This document shows positions 33,004 to 43,212 of a stretch of DNA of 57,287 nt, piece after piece; the first letter of the stretch is position 1; each line of letters begins with the position of its first letter. Location: the NCBI GenBank assembly GCA_964445985.1, contig CAYUMU010000036.1, positions 1 through 57,287 of the forward strand. The letters are read 5' to 3'. Below the pieces are notes generated by a model. It worked only from the letters and a program-made list of their open reading frames with translations, was not told where the DNA came from and ran no database searches. This DNA is from CAYUMU01 sp964445985 (GTDB lineage Bacteria > Planctomycetota > Planctomycetia > Pirellulales > S012-138). Made by a program: the position numbers and the translations under genes.

Positions 33004-35657
33004 ACGCAGGCCCCATGATGCGAAACCTCCTTCCGGCGGCGGCGGTGGTCTTGCTGGCGGCGATTGCTTCGCCCGCGATGTCTATTGCTTCGCCCGCGAT
33101 GGCGGCGGATTTCAAGCCGCAAACATTCTTTGCGCGGCACTGCCTCGATTGCCACGCTGGCAGCCAGGCCGAGGCGGGCCTCGATCTGGCAGCGCTGCCG
33201 ATCGATTGGGCGAACGCCGAGAATTTTGCCCGATGGGTGAAGATTCACGATCGCCTGGCGGCTGGTGAAATGCCTCCCCAGGACAGCCCTCGCCCTGCGG
33301 CGAATGAGCTGGCGAGCGTGGTGAGCGGATTGAAAAGTCAACTGATTCAGGCCGAGCAAGTTCGGCTTCGCCAGCAACCGCGCACCGGTATTCGTCGGCT
33401 CACGCGGGCGGAGTACGAAAACACGCTCCGCGACCTGTTCGACATGCCTGGCCTGGCGGTGCAAGGCGGTTTGCCGGCCGACGGTTCGGCGCACGGGTTC
33501 GATAAGAATGCCGACGCCCTCGATATCTCGCACGTGAACATGGCCAGGTATGTGGAAGCGGCCGATCTCGCGCTCGACCTGGCCATTGCCACGCAGCCCG
33601 AGCCGCCCCCGCTGGAAAAGCAACGCATTTCGCTGGCCAGCCAATACATTGTGCGGTTGATTTTGTTCAATGGCGATGCGGTGTTGCTCAAAGACGGCCA
33701 GCCCGATCCCGATTTTCCCCCCTCGGGCGAACACAAGCACATCGATCCCACGGCGCACGCGCGGATGGGCTCGTTCAACGAGCAAAGCTCGGTCGGCATC
33801 TTTCGGCACGAAGACGAGTCGTTCCGCCCCACGTTCCAAGCGTTCGCCGCGTTGTACCCCGGCCAGTATCGCGTGAGGGCATCGTTCTGGAGTTTTCAGT
33901 GGGACAAGGGCCGCGTGCTTCCCGCTCGCGGCGTGGAGGCCGCGCGACTCTCGGCGGTTCAGCTCACCGAAAACGGCCGCGGCGGAGGGCACCCCAGCTA
34001 CGTGCTCGGATATTTCGACGCTCCGCCCAACAAGCCGCGGGTGCATGAGTTCGTGACCTGGCTCAATCGCAAGGAAACGTTCGGCTTCAATGCCTCTTCG
34101 CTGGCGCCGGTGGTCAACTACACCCGCCAGGGCAGGGCGATGGCCTTCACCGGGCCAGGCATCGCCTGCGACTATTTAGAAGTGGAGGGTCCGCTGCACG
34201 ACATCTGGCCCCCCGCCAGCCATCGGCTGCTGTTTGGCGAACTTCCGCTGGAGGAGTTCAAAGCGGCCGAGCACCCCAACATGCAAGGCCCCCGGCGAAC
34301 GCCGCTCAAGCAAGAAATTATCAGCGCGACCAACCGGCCGGTTCCCGTGGCCGGGCTGTGGACCGTGCACAGCGAAGACCCGCTGGCCGACGCCGAGCGG
34401 TTGCTGACGGCGTTTCTGCCCAAGGCGTTTCGCCGCCCGGTCGATAACGAAGTGCGCCAAGCCTATGTGCAATTGGTGGCCGAGCGATTGCAGGCCGGCG
34501 ACTGCTTTGAGTTGGCCATGCGTTACGCGTATCGGGCCGCGCTCTGCTCGCCCGACTTTCTCTATCACGTGGAGCCGGCGGGGCAACTCGACGACCATGC
34601 CCTGGCGTGCCGCCTTTCGTACTTCTTTTGGAATTCGCTGCCCGACCAGGAACTGATTGACCTGGCCAACGGCGGCAAATTGCGGGCACCCGAGGAATTA
34701 AAAGCTCAGGTGGAGCGGATGCTTAAGCATCCCAAGAGCGATCGCTTTATTGAAGACTTCCTCGGCCAATGGCTCAAGCTGCGGCAGATTGCGGCGAACG
34801 ATCCGGATCGGCAGTTGTATCCGGAGTTCAGCCCTTACTTGCAAGACTCGATGGTGGCCGAAACCAGGGCCTACTTCCGCGAGTTGATTCGCGAGAACCT
34901 CACGGCGAGCCACCTGGTGAAGTCTAACTTTGCCATGCTTAACGAAAAGCTGGCCAGGCACTACGGCATTGACGGCGTGAGCGGCTCGCAGGTGCGGCGG
35001 GTGGAGCTCCCGGCCGATCATCCGCGAGGGCCGTTCTTAACGCAGGCCGCCATTCTGAAGGTGACTGCCAACGGCACCACGACTTCGCCCGTGCCGCGAG
35101 GAGCCTTTGTGATGGCGCGACTGCTGGGCCAGGAGCCCGACCCGCCCCCGCCCAATACGCCGGCCATCGAGCCCGACGTGCGGGGAGCGAAAACCATTCG
35201 CGAACAGTTGGACCTGCATCGCAACCAAACCGTTTGCGCCGGCTGCCATGCCAAGCTGGACCCGCCCGGCTTTGCCTTGGAAGCCTTCGACGTGATCGGC
35301 GGCTGGCGCGAGCGTTACCGCTCGATTGGCGATGGCGAGCCGGCGCCGCGGGGCAACATCGATCCGTTCATTTCCGTTCGATTCAAGCTAGGGCCCGCGG
35401 TCGATAGCTCCGGCGTGCTGCCCGACGGCCGGCAGTTTGCGGATATCCGCAAGTTTCAATCGATCTTGGCGACGGAACAACCGCTGCTGCTGGCCAACCT
35501 GGCCGAGCAACTCACGGTTTACAGCACCGGCCACGCCGTAATGTTCGGCGAGCGCGACGCGATTGCGAACCTGGTCGCCAAGACCCAGAAGCAGGGCGGC
35601 GGGATTCGCGCGCTGATTCATGAGTTGGTGCAAAGCGCGATCTTTCAAACCAAGTAG
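33000..35657 (+). CDS. DUF1592 domain protein with haem motif, second copy
   Basis: An 885-aa exported protein. The leader contains a 21-nt direct repeat that duplicates IASPAMS/IASPAMA. The haem motif CLDCH is at residues 48-52. Then DUF1587 (RRLTRAEYENTLRDLFDMPG), a carbohydrate-binding-like insert (about 220-440), DUF1595/DUF1592 (LACRLSYFFWNSLPD, about 540), DUF1588 with CAGCHAKLDPPGFALEAFDV (about 748) and DUF1585 follow. The protein is predicted periplasmic and cytochrome-like. It overlaps the DUF1552 stop by four bases. Compared with the copy at 4731-7298 the plan is the same, but sequence identity looks moderate, so the two are old paralogues or separate acquisitions. Confidence 0.92.
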   Translation: MNAGPMMRNLLPAAAVVLLAAIASPAMSIASPAMAADFKPQTFFARHCLDCHAGSQAEAGLDLAALPIDWANAENFARWVKIHDRLAAGEMPPQDSPRPAANELASVVSGLKSQLIQAEQVRLRQQPRTGIRRLTRAEYENTLRDLFDMPGLAVQGGLPADGSAHGFDKNADALDISHVNMARYVEAADLALDLAIATQPEPPPLEKQRISLASQYIVRLILFNGDAVLLKDGQPDPDFPPSGEHKHIDPTAHARMGSFNEQSSVGIFRHEDESFRPTFQAFAALYPGQYRVRASFWSFQWDKGRVLPARGVEAARLSAVQLTENGRGGGHPSYVLGYFDAPPNKPRVHEFVTWLNRKETFGFNASSLAPVVNYTRQGRAMAFTGPGIACDYLEVEGPLHDIWPPASHRLLFGELPLEEFKAAEHPNMQGPRRTPLKQEIISATNRPVPVAGLWTVHSEDPLADAERLLTAFLPKAFRRPVDNEVRQAYVQLVAERLQAGDCFELAMRYAYRAALCSPDFLYHVEPAGQLDDHALACRLSYFFWNSLPDQELIDLANGGKLRAPEELKAQVERMLKHPKSDRFIEDFLGQWLKLRQIAANDPDRQLYPEFSPYLQDSMVAETRAYFRELIRENLTASHLVKSNFAMLNEKLARHYGIDGVSGSQVRRVELPADHPRGPFLTQAAILKVTANGTTTSPVPRGAFVMARLLGQEPDPPPPNTPAIEPDVRGAKTIREQLDLHRNQTVCAGCHAKLDPPGFALEAFDVIGGWRERYRSIGDGEPAPRGNIDPFISVRFKLGPAVDSSGVLPDGRQFADIRKFQSILATEQPLLLANLAEQLTVYSTGHAVMFGERDAIANLVAKTQKQGGGIRALIHELVQSAIFQTK

Positions 35658-35699
35658 TCAAGTTCCGTGGAATCAATCGTCATCCCCGCGCAGGTCAAG

Positions 35700-36293
35700 A
35701 TGAACCGGACTGTCAGACAGGCCTTGATGATCGTCGCGGCATTATTTCTTGCCAGCGCGGCCCAATTTGGCTCCGCCCAAGACGCTCAAGACATTCAGAA
35801 TGCAAACTCTGACAATTCGCGAACGGCAACCTATCGGGTGATGGGCCTGTTCGCGCCCGATCGCCAGGGCGCTTTCCGCGCGGCCGTGGCCCAAATGGCG
35901 GATGTGAAACTGGTAAGCATCGATTTCGCGGCCGGCGAGGCCACCCTGTCGTTCGACCCGGCCGTGGCGTTGCCAGGCGCCAAGCCAGAGCAATTTTTGG
36001 AGCGCTTGAGTCAGAATTTGCGAAAGGCGCCAGGCAGCACCTTCAGCCTGCATCCTCGACTGGAGATCCCTCGCGAACAGCGCCAACATATCAAGATCGC
36101 CGTGGCGGGGCTCGATTGCCAAGGTTGCTGCCTGGGGGCTTATGAAATTGTGGCCAAGCTGGAGGGCGTGGCGCAGGCAACCGCCAGTTTCAAGGCGGGG
36201 CTGATCACGGCCACCATCGACACCAGCAAGGTGACTCAAGCCGCCATCGAATCTGCCCTGGAAGCCAAGGGCGTGACCGTGGTGAAGCCTTAG
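35700..36293 (+). CDS. Secreted heavy-metal-associated (HMA-like) domain protein
   Basis: A 197-aa exported protein. The signal peptide (MNRTVRQALMIVAALFLASA) is followed by two ferredoxin-like folds. The first lacks metal-binding cysteines (TYRVMGLFAPDRQGAFRAAV). The second has the HMA-type loop GLDCQGCC (about residue 142) in the position of the GMxCxxC motif of MerP/CopZ, followed by the expected strand-helix order. It probably binds a soft metal ion in the periplasm. It starts 42 bp after the DUF1592 gene and may belong to that operon. GTG 35667 is an alternative start; ATG 35700 places the signal peptide correctly. Confidence 0.7.
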   Translation: MNRTVRQALMIVAALFLASAAQFGSAQDAQDIQNANSDNSRTATYRVMGLFAPDRQGAFRAAVAQMADVKLVSIDFAAGEATLSFDPAVALPGAKPEQFLERLSQNLRKAPGSTFSLHPRLEIPREQRQHIKIAVAGLDCQGCCLGAYEIVAKLEGVAQATASFKAGLITATIDTSKVTQAAIESALEAKGVTVVKP

Positions 36294-36305
36294 AACGAAC
36301 TGACG

Positions 36306-36336
36306 GAAAGTCGCCTTTCGCTCCGCGAAAGCCGAA
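36306..36336 (+). repeat. Dispersed repeat E, partial copy
   Basis: AGTCGCCTTTCGCTCCGCGA followed by AAGCCGA, the hairpin core of the repeat at 20169-20244. It lies between two convergent gene ends, where it could serve as a bidirectional terminator. Confidence 0.7.
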
Positions 36337-36337
36337 C

Positions 36338-37408
36338 TTAGGCGCCCGGCAACTTCTTGCCCTTGAGTTCCCAAATGTAGCGGACCACTTCCGCCAAGGC
36401 GCCCCACAGATCGGTGGGGATTGGCTGGTTGAGTTCCGCCTGGGCGTATAGGGCTCGGGCCAGCGGTTTGCGCTCCACGATGGGAATACCATGTTCGAGC
36501 GCCAGGCGGCGAATCCGCTGCGCGATGGCGTCTTCGCCCTTGGCCACGACGACCGGGGCGGCCATCGTCTGGTCGTCGTACTTGATGGCGATGGCTAGTT
36601 CGGTCGGGTTGGTCACCACGAAATCTGCCTTGGGAACCGCCGTGGCCAACTGGCTTTCCACAATCTGACGGTGAATTTGCTTCCGCCGGGCGGCAATCAT
36701 GGGATCGCCCTGCGTGTTCTTCATTTCGTCGCGGAGTTCCTGCGTCGTCATCTTCAGATCTTGTTCATGCTTCCATTTCTGAAAGCCATAGTCCAGCACG
36801 GCCAGAATCAAGAGGGCCACCGCGATCTTGACGGCCGTCCATAGCATCAAATCCGTCATTTGCCAGGCAATCTGGGCCACGCTCAAATCGGCCAGCGTGA
36901 GCACGTCGTCCATCCGTTGCCAGAGGCAGAGATAGGCGATCACGCCGATCAAGCAGACCTTCACCAACCCAAACACCAGCCGCATGAACGACGAGATGGA
37001 AAAGATACGGCCGAATCCGCTGATCGGGTTCACGCGACCGAAGTTCAAGCCAACTGCCGTGGGCACGAACATGATTCCGGTTTGCGCAACCTGCACGCCC
37101 ACGGCGGTGAGAAACATCAAGCCCAGAATGGGAAACAAGATGCCGCCCAGATTGGTGGCCATTTGATGCCACTGGGAGACCACGAACTCGGGCTCGAGGG
37201 TCACCCAGGCTTCGCCCCCCAGATGGCTCATGGTAATGTTGTGGAAGAAGTCCGTCGCTTCCTTGCCCAGCCACAGCAGAATGCCGAGGCCTGTCAGCAG
37301 CAGAGCGGCGGAGCCCAGATCCTGACTCTTGGCAACCTGGCCTTCTTCGCGCGCGCGCTGACGCTTGTGCGGTGTCGCGTCATGTGTTTTATCGCCTTGC
37401 TGTTCCAT
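36338..37408 (-). CDS. flhB: Flagellar type III export switch protein FlhB
   Basis: A 356-aa inner-membrane protein of the FlhB/SctU family: four membrane spans (about 30-215), then a cytoplasmic domain. The autocleavage site appears as VVTNPTELAIAIKYD (about 265), where the usual motif is NPTH; His is replaced by Glu, while the Asn-Pro at the cleavage point is kept. The C-terminus (LARALYAQAELNQPIPTDLW) is typical. It regulates the switch from rod/hook to filament substrate export. It is the last gene of the fliOPQR-flhB order on the minus strand, with a repeat in the 140-bp gap before it. Confidence 0.93.
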   Translation of the reverse strand: MEQQGDKTHDATPHKRQRAREEGQVAKSQDLGSAALLLTGLGILLWLGKEATDFFHNITMSHLGGEAWVTLEPEFVVSQWHQMATNLGGILFPILGLMFLTAVGVQVAQTGIMFVPTAVGLNFGRVNPISGFGRIFSISSFMRLVFGLVKVCLIGVIAYLCLWQRMDDVLTLADLSVAQIAWQMTDLMLWTAVKIAVALLILAVLDYGFQKWKHEQDLKMTTQELRDEMKNTQGDPMIAARRKQIHRQIVESQLATAVPKADFVVTNPTELAIAIKYDDQTMAAPVVVAKGEDAIAQRIRRLALEHGIPIVERKPLARALYAQAELNQPIPTDLWGALAEVVRYIWELKGKKLPGA

Positions 37409-37478
37409 GCGCCATGCAGCGAAGTGTCAGAGTGGTTTCTGGCTAAGAGCCTATTCGAGAACTCTGTTTCCCCCTCCC

Positions 37479-37526
37479 CCCAGCCCTCTCCCGCGAGGGG
37501 CGAGGGAGTATTTGGATAGGCTCTAA
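37479..37526 (+). repeat. Short repeat F in flhB-fliR gap
   Basis: CCCGCGAGGGGCGAGGGAGT then TTTGGATAGG. It recurs at 43176-43212 and, shorter, at 20262-20286, each time next to a gene end. Confidence 0.7.
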
Positions 37527-37548
37527 ATGCCAGCGACGGATCAAACCG

Positions 37549-38364
37549 TCAGGTGAGCCAGTCGTCGGGCAATTGCGTGCCGATGGTGTCGAACAGGCGT
37601 TGCAGCACAGGCTCCAATTCATCTTGAAAAACCCAGCTTACCGAACCCAGCGACAAGGCGACCACGCCCGCGGCCAACAGCGCGTTGAGACCCACGCCCA
37701 CGGTCATCACATTCAGCTGAGGCAGGGCCCGGCCGATGAGCCCGAGGACCACGGTGGCCAGCAGCAGGGCGGCCACGGCGGGGGCGGCCACGCGCACGGC
37801 CAGACCAAAGCTCAATGCGGTAATATCGTTCAGCATTTCAGGCAGCAGCAATGTCACGGGGCTTTGCCCCAGCGGCACGGTGGAGAACGATTCGAGCAGC
37901 CCCGCGATCAAGGCTCGATGTCCGCCCACGCAGAGGAAGATCACGGTGGCCATGAGGTACAAGAAATGCCCCAGCACGGGGGTGCTGCTATCGAGGGTGG
38001 GGTTGAACACATCGGCCATGGAGAGACCGCTGGCCTGACTGATGAGCATGCCGCCCAATTGCACGCCTGTCAGCAGCAGCCACACGCCGGCGCCCAAGGC
38101 AAACCCCAGGATCAGCTCCGTGCCTACATACATGAGAAAGTCGAGCATGGTGGCCGGCTGGGGAACGCTCACGCTCCAATTGACGGGCAGCATGATCAGG
38201 GCCAGCGACGCGGCGAACAAGGCCCTGATTTTGACGGGCACTTCCACCGAGCCATACACCGGGGCGATCATCACCAGCCCCGAAATGCGCGACAGCGTGA
38301 GCACCAGCACCAGCACGTGCCGTGGGGAAAGCAGGGATTGCGCGTCTTGCAGGAACGATGGCAT
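37549..38364 (-). CDS. fliR: Flagellar export protein FliR
   Basis: A 271-aa inner-membrane protein with about six predicted hydrophobic segments. Typical FliR features are the N-terminal LVLTLSRISGLVMIAPVYGS, the KIRALFAASLALIMLPV segment and the region LRVAAPAVAALLLATVVLGL with IGRALPQLNVMTVG, a conserved stretch of FliR/SctT. FliR joins FliP and FliQ in the export gate of the flagellar basal body. It lies 84 bp downstream of fliQ on the minus strand. Confidence 0.93.
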   Translation of the reverse strand: MPSFLQDAQSLLSPRHVLVLVLTLSRISGLVMIAPVYGSVEVPVKIRALFAASLALIMLPVNWSVSVPQPATMLDFLMYVGTELILGFALGAGVWLLLTGVQLGGMLISQASGLSMADVFNPTLDSSTPVLGHFLYLMATVIFLCVGGHRALIAGLLESFSTVPLGQSPVTLLLPEMLNDITALSFGLAVRVAAPAVAALLLATVVLGLIGRALPQLNVMTVGVGLNALLAAGVVALSLGSVSWVFQDELEPVLQRLFDTIGTQLPDDWLT

Positions 38365-38448
38365 GAGTATTTCGCCGCGCCCTCGCGCGTTTTGACTAGC
38401 GCGAGTCGCCGTTTTTCCGGTGCTACCACAAGGGGAGAATGGGCTTCG

Positions 38449-38715
38449 CTACATCAAGTCGGGGATGCCTTCGAACAGGTTTCGGCAATAGTCGACCATC
38501 ACCGCGATCAGCCACGGCAGCGAAACCGACAGAGCCACCACCATCAATATCAGCTTGGGAAAGAAGGAGACCGTGGACTCTTGAATTTGTGTCAGAGCTT
38601 GCAGCAGGCCAATGAGCAAACTGACCAAGAACCCGGTGATCAACACGGGCGCAGCCACCAGAATCGTCATCCACATGGCCGACTGGCCCAGGTCGATAGC
38701 TTCTTGAGCTCCCAT
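38449..38715 (-). CDS. fliQ: Flagellar export protein FliQ
   Basis: An 88-aa protein with two membrane spans (about 15-40 and 50-75), the expected size for FliQ/SctS. Diagnostic residues are in VLITGFLVSLLIGLLQALTQ and IQESTVSFFPKLILM (QxQE-type motif). It forms four copies in the FliPQR export gate. The ATG at 38715 is in the expected place. Confidence 0.93.
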   Translation of the reverse strand: MGAQEAIDLGQSAMWMTILVAAPVLITGFLVSLLIGLLQALTQIQESTVSFFPKLILMVVALSVSLPWLIAVMVDYCRNLFEGIPDLM

Positions 38716-38755
38716 AATTCACTCATGCTAAACCGAGAATCGACCACTCATTCCG

Positions 38756-38804
38756 TCATTCCCGCGAAGAACCTGCCCCCGTGACGACGGGGGCGGGAAT
38801 CCAG
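38756..38804. repeat. REP-like repeat between fliP and fliQ
   Basis: CATTCCCGCG and GGCGGGAATCC flank a C/G-rich core. It interrupts an operon whose genes are normally tightly packed, leaving a 124-bp gap. Confidence 0.7.
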
Positions 38805-38839
38805 GAACCGGGAGTACCAGGCCGGCAACGAAATCCACG

Positions 38840-39934
38840 TCACAAAAAGGGCTCAAAGCTTTGCAGCAACATTTCCACCACCAGCCGCCAGCCATCGACC
38901 AGCACGAACAACAGGAGTTTGAAGGGGAGCGAGATCAGCACCGGCGGCAGCATCAACATGCCCATCGAAATCATCACGCTGGCCACCACCATATCGAGAA
39001 TCACAAAGGGCAAATAAATCTGAAAGCCAATGATGAAGGCCGTTTTGAGCTCGCTGAGCATGAACGCCGGCAGCAAGGCCTGCAGGGGCACATTCTCTTC
39101 ACCCCGCGAGGCGTCGGCGCCAAAATACACATAGTGAGGATCGGCGCTTGCGGACTGGCGATCGGCGTCGCCCGCCGATGGGGGCGCCATATAGTCGAGC
39201 AGCAGCCACACGTCGTCGGTATTGCCGGCGCGTTCGATCTGGTCGGCCATGAACTGTCGAATGGGTTGCTGCCCGCGGTTCCAGGCTTCTTCCAGCGAGA
39301 TGGTTCCGGCCGAGTAGGGGGCCACGGCTTCGTCGTACACCTGTTGCCAGGCGGGCGTCATGATCAACAGCGTGAGGAACAGCGCCAGCGAGGTAATGAC
39401 CTGCGAGGGGGGCAATTGCTGGGTGCCAATGGCCTGGCGCAACAGCGAGAGCACCACCACCATGCGGATGAAACTGGTCGTCATCATCAGCACGGCCGGG
39501 GCCAGCGAGATGAGCGTGAGCAGCAGCATGGCCTTGAGCGAACTGCTCAGGCCGGCCGGGCCTACGGCTTCGTCGAGCCACGCTTTGGGGGTCGAGTCTC
39601 CGGCGGGCGCGGTGCCAGCGGACGCCGGAAAGGGTTGGATGGCAATCGAGGGCGAACCCAGCGGCTGCTCGGCCAGGGCTTCGCCCAGCGGCAGCGTGCC
39701 AGGGGGCGTTCCCAACGGGGGAATTGCCACGGGTGCTGGCGTTAGCTGCCGCGGCGTATTGGCGGCATCTTGCCCTAGAATGGGCGCCATGGCGGGCGCG
39801 AAGACCAGTAGCAGGATGGGGCCGGCAATCAACCAGGCCCTCAACCGCGGCCGGCATTTCGCCCACCAGTTGTGGGTGAGGGAAGCTTGGCGGCGTGACA
39901 CAAGGCGCGGCGACGGGGTTCGGCGTTTAGCCAC
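38840..39934 (-). CDS. fliP: Flagellar export protein FliP, long N-terminus
   Basis: A 364-aa protein; typical FliP is about 245-255 aa. The last 240 residues are standard FliP: LTLISLAPAVLMMTTSFIRM, VVVLSLLRQAIGTQQLPPSQ, FMLSELKTAFIIGFQIYLPF and the PFVILDMVVASVMISMGMLM helix. The first 120 residues add a basic region, a hydrophobic segment (about 34-52) and a Pro/Ala-rich stretch; the hydrophobic segment may act as the cleaved signal found in FliP. The start overlaps the fliO stop by eight bases, so translation is coupled. Confidence 0.9.
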   Translation of the reverse strand: MAKRRTPSPRLVSRRQASLTHNWWAKCRPRLRAWLIAGPILLLVFAPAMAPILGQDAANTPRQLTPAPVAIPPLGTPPGTLPLGEALAEQPLGSPSIAIQPFPASAGTAPAGDSTPKAWLDEAVGPAGLSSSLKAMLLLTLISLAPAVLMMTTSFIRMVVVLSLLRQAIGTQQLPPSQVITSLALFLTLLIMTPAWQQVYDEAVAPYSAGTISLEEAWNRGQQPIRQFMADQIERAGNTDDVWLLLDYMAPPSAGDADRQSASADPHYVYFGADASRGEENVPLQALLPAFMLSELKTAFIIGFQIYLPFVILDMVVASVMISMGMLMLPPVLISLPFKLLLFVLVDGWRLVVEMLLQSFEPFL

Positions 39935-40901
39935 GGGCGTCCTCCTGAACCCTGCGGAGGGCCGCTTGCAGGTTGCTGCGTTCGTCTCCGCCCAGCAGTT
40001 TTTTACCGCGGCGAGGGGCGCCGCGTTCTTGGGCCAACTCGCTGAGGACGTCGCGGAACGCCTTGGTGGAACTGCCGGGGCGACCTTCGACGCACATGCC
40101 CATCAACCGGGTGACTTCATCCGGATCATCGATTTCGGCCAAGGTCTCGGCTCCGGCAGTACTACTGGAAACGAGCAGCAGTTTCCCGCCCAGCTTGACC
40201 AGGTGCAGGCGGTGCTTGCCATCGAGCGTGCCGCGACCGAGCACTTCCAGCACGCCGCCGGGCAGGTTCTGGTTCGCCTGGGGCATCCGCTTGCGCCAGA
40301 GCCAGAGCAGCACAAAAAACGCCCCCAGGGCCATGGCCAGCCCGCCGCCCGTGGTAAGCAGACTGCGGGCCGGATCGAGTGCCGCGGGCTTGCTGGCGCC
40401 GTTTTCGGCGCCGCCGGAATTTGAATCGCGCGCCTCCAACTGCCGCCGCGGCGTGAGCAGCGGCCGGTTGGCCGCGGCGGGCGCTTCCGTCGCCAGGGGA
40501 GCCTGTTGATGGGCCACCGGTTGAATTGGAACGCGCGGCGGCGATGGATCGTGGGGCGTTGGTTCTCGAAATGGCCGGTCCTGGGGCGGATCGATCGAAC
40601 GGTCGGACGTTTCCCAGCCGAGCTGGGCCACGTTCCGAACCGGCGGCCGTTCGGTGGAGGGGGGCGATGCGTCGGGCCGTGCCCAGGGGCGGTTGATTCG
40701 TTGTGGCGACGGGGCTGGATTCTGGCGGATAAACTCGGCGGCCTCGAATTGGGGCAGCGAGGCTGGCTCGGGAAAGGCGCGCGACGGCCCGGCGGTCTGT
40801 CCCCAAGCGAGGCGACAGCACAACAGGCCGATCCAAACGGCCCCCATGGCGGCGGTCTGCAGCAGGCGCGACATCCGTGTCTTTGATTGCTCCGCGAGCA
40901 A
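39927..40901 (-). CDS. fliO: FliO-like flagellar protein
   Basis: A 324-aa protein with an N-terminal signal-like stretch (MGAVWIGLLCCRLAWGQTAG), a Pro/Arg-rich periplasmic region, one membrane span (about 215-238) and a cytoplasmic domain with the FliO pattern VLGRGTLDGKHRLHLVKLGG then KLLLVSSSTAGAETLAEI. FliO stabilises FliP during export gate assembly. It is longer than usual owing to the periplasmic part. The start is uncertain: TTG 40901 or ATG 40874. It is the first gene of the operon seen here; flhA and fliN are not in the window. Confidence 0.8.
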   Translation of the reverse strand: MLAEQSKTRMSRLLQTAAMGAVWIGLLCCRLAWGQTAGPSRAFPEPASLPQFEAAEFIRQNPAPSPQRINRPWARPDASPPSTERPPVRNVAQLGWETSDRSIDPPQDRPFREPTPHDPSPPRVPIQPVAHQQAPLATEAPAAANRPLLTPRRQLEARDSNSGGAENGASKPAALDPARSLLTTGGGLAMALGAFFVLLWLWRKRMPQANQNLPGGVLEVLGRGTLDGKHRLHLVKLGGKLLLVSSSTAGAETLAEIDDPDEVTRLMGMCVEGRPGSSTKAFRDVLSELAQERGAPRRGKKLLGGDERSNLQAALRRVQEDARG

Positions 40902-41048
40902 GCCCTGTCAGAACTGGAAAGTGCATTCGCACGGCGCGGCCAGAGGACTCTCCAGCATCAGGCTCCGCCTGACACACCGGCGCGAAGGTGGGTAAATAAT
41001 GAAGCCGGCCCCGGACGTCAACCGCGCTCGGCTGAAAGTGGGGGGATA

Positions 41049-41125
41049 GTGGCTGGTAGCTGGTGGCTGGTGGTTGGTAGCTGGTAGCTAGTAGCTGGTG
41101 GCTGGTGGCTGGTGGTTGGTGGCTT
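41049..41125 (+). repeat. Heptamer tandem repeat (GCTGGTG-type)
   Basis: About eleven degenerate 7-nt units such as GCTGGTG, GTTGGTA and GCTAGTA. The same family appears at 4656-4722. The array lies in the 457-bp spacer (40902-41358) between divergent fliO and the ABC-F gene; the rest of the spacer shows nothing else. Confidence 0.85.
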
Positions 41126-41358
41126 CAGCTATCTTAACCTGGCCAGCCAGCCTGGGGGGGGCGTCTTTGGTCGGCGGTTCGTGAGAATCGGGTGCGGCCC
41201 CTTCCTGTGCGTGCAGGGCTGAAACGGATAGACTTTGGTATTCCGGCCGGCGCCGCTACGTGCGTTCTTGGTCCTGCATTAAGCGGGAAGAGGCAGGCGA
41301 CGCGCTCCGGAAGTTGGTTGTTCCCCAATGGCCCTCCCCCCCGCTAGCGTTCAAGTTT

Positions 41359-43170
<1,812 letters not shown>

Positions 43171-43175
43171 CCAGC

Positions 43176-43212
43176 TCTCCCGCGAGGGGCGAGGGAGTCA
43201 TTGGATAGGCCC
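43176..43212 (+). repeat. Short repeat F between convergent genes
   Basis: CTCTCCCGCGAGGGGCGAGG followed by GAGTCATTGGATAGGCCC, matching 37479-37526 closely and 20262-20286 in part. It fills the whole gap between the ABC-F and transporter stops. Confidence 0.7.

Noticed and set aside
41049..41125. CRISPR or regulatory iteron array
   Set aside because: Seven-base units are contiguous with no spacers, so it is a simple tandem repeat; no replication gene is near.
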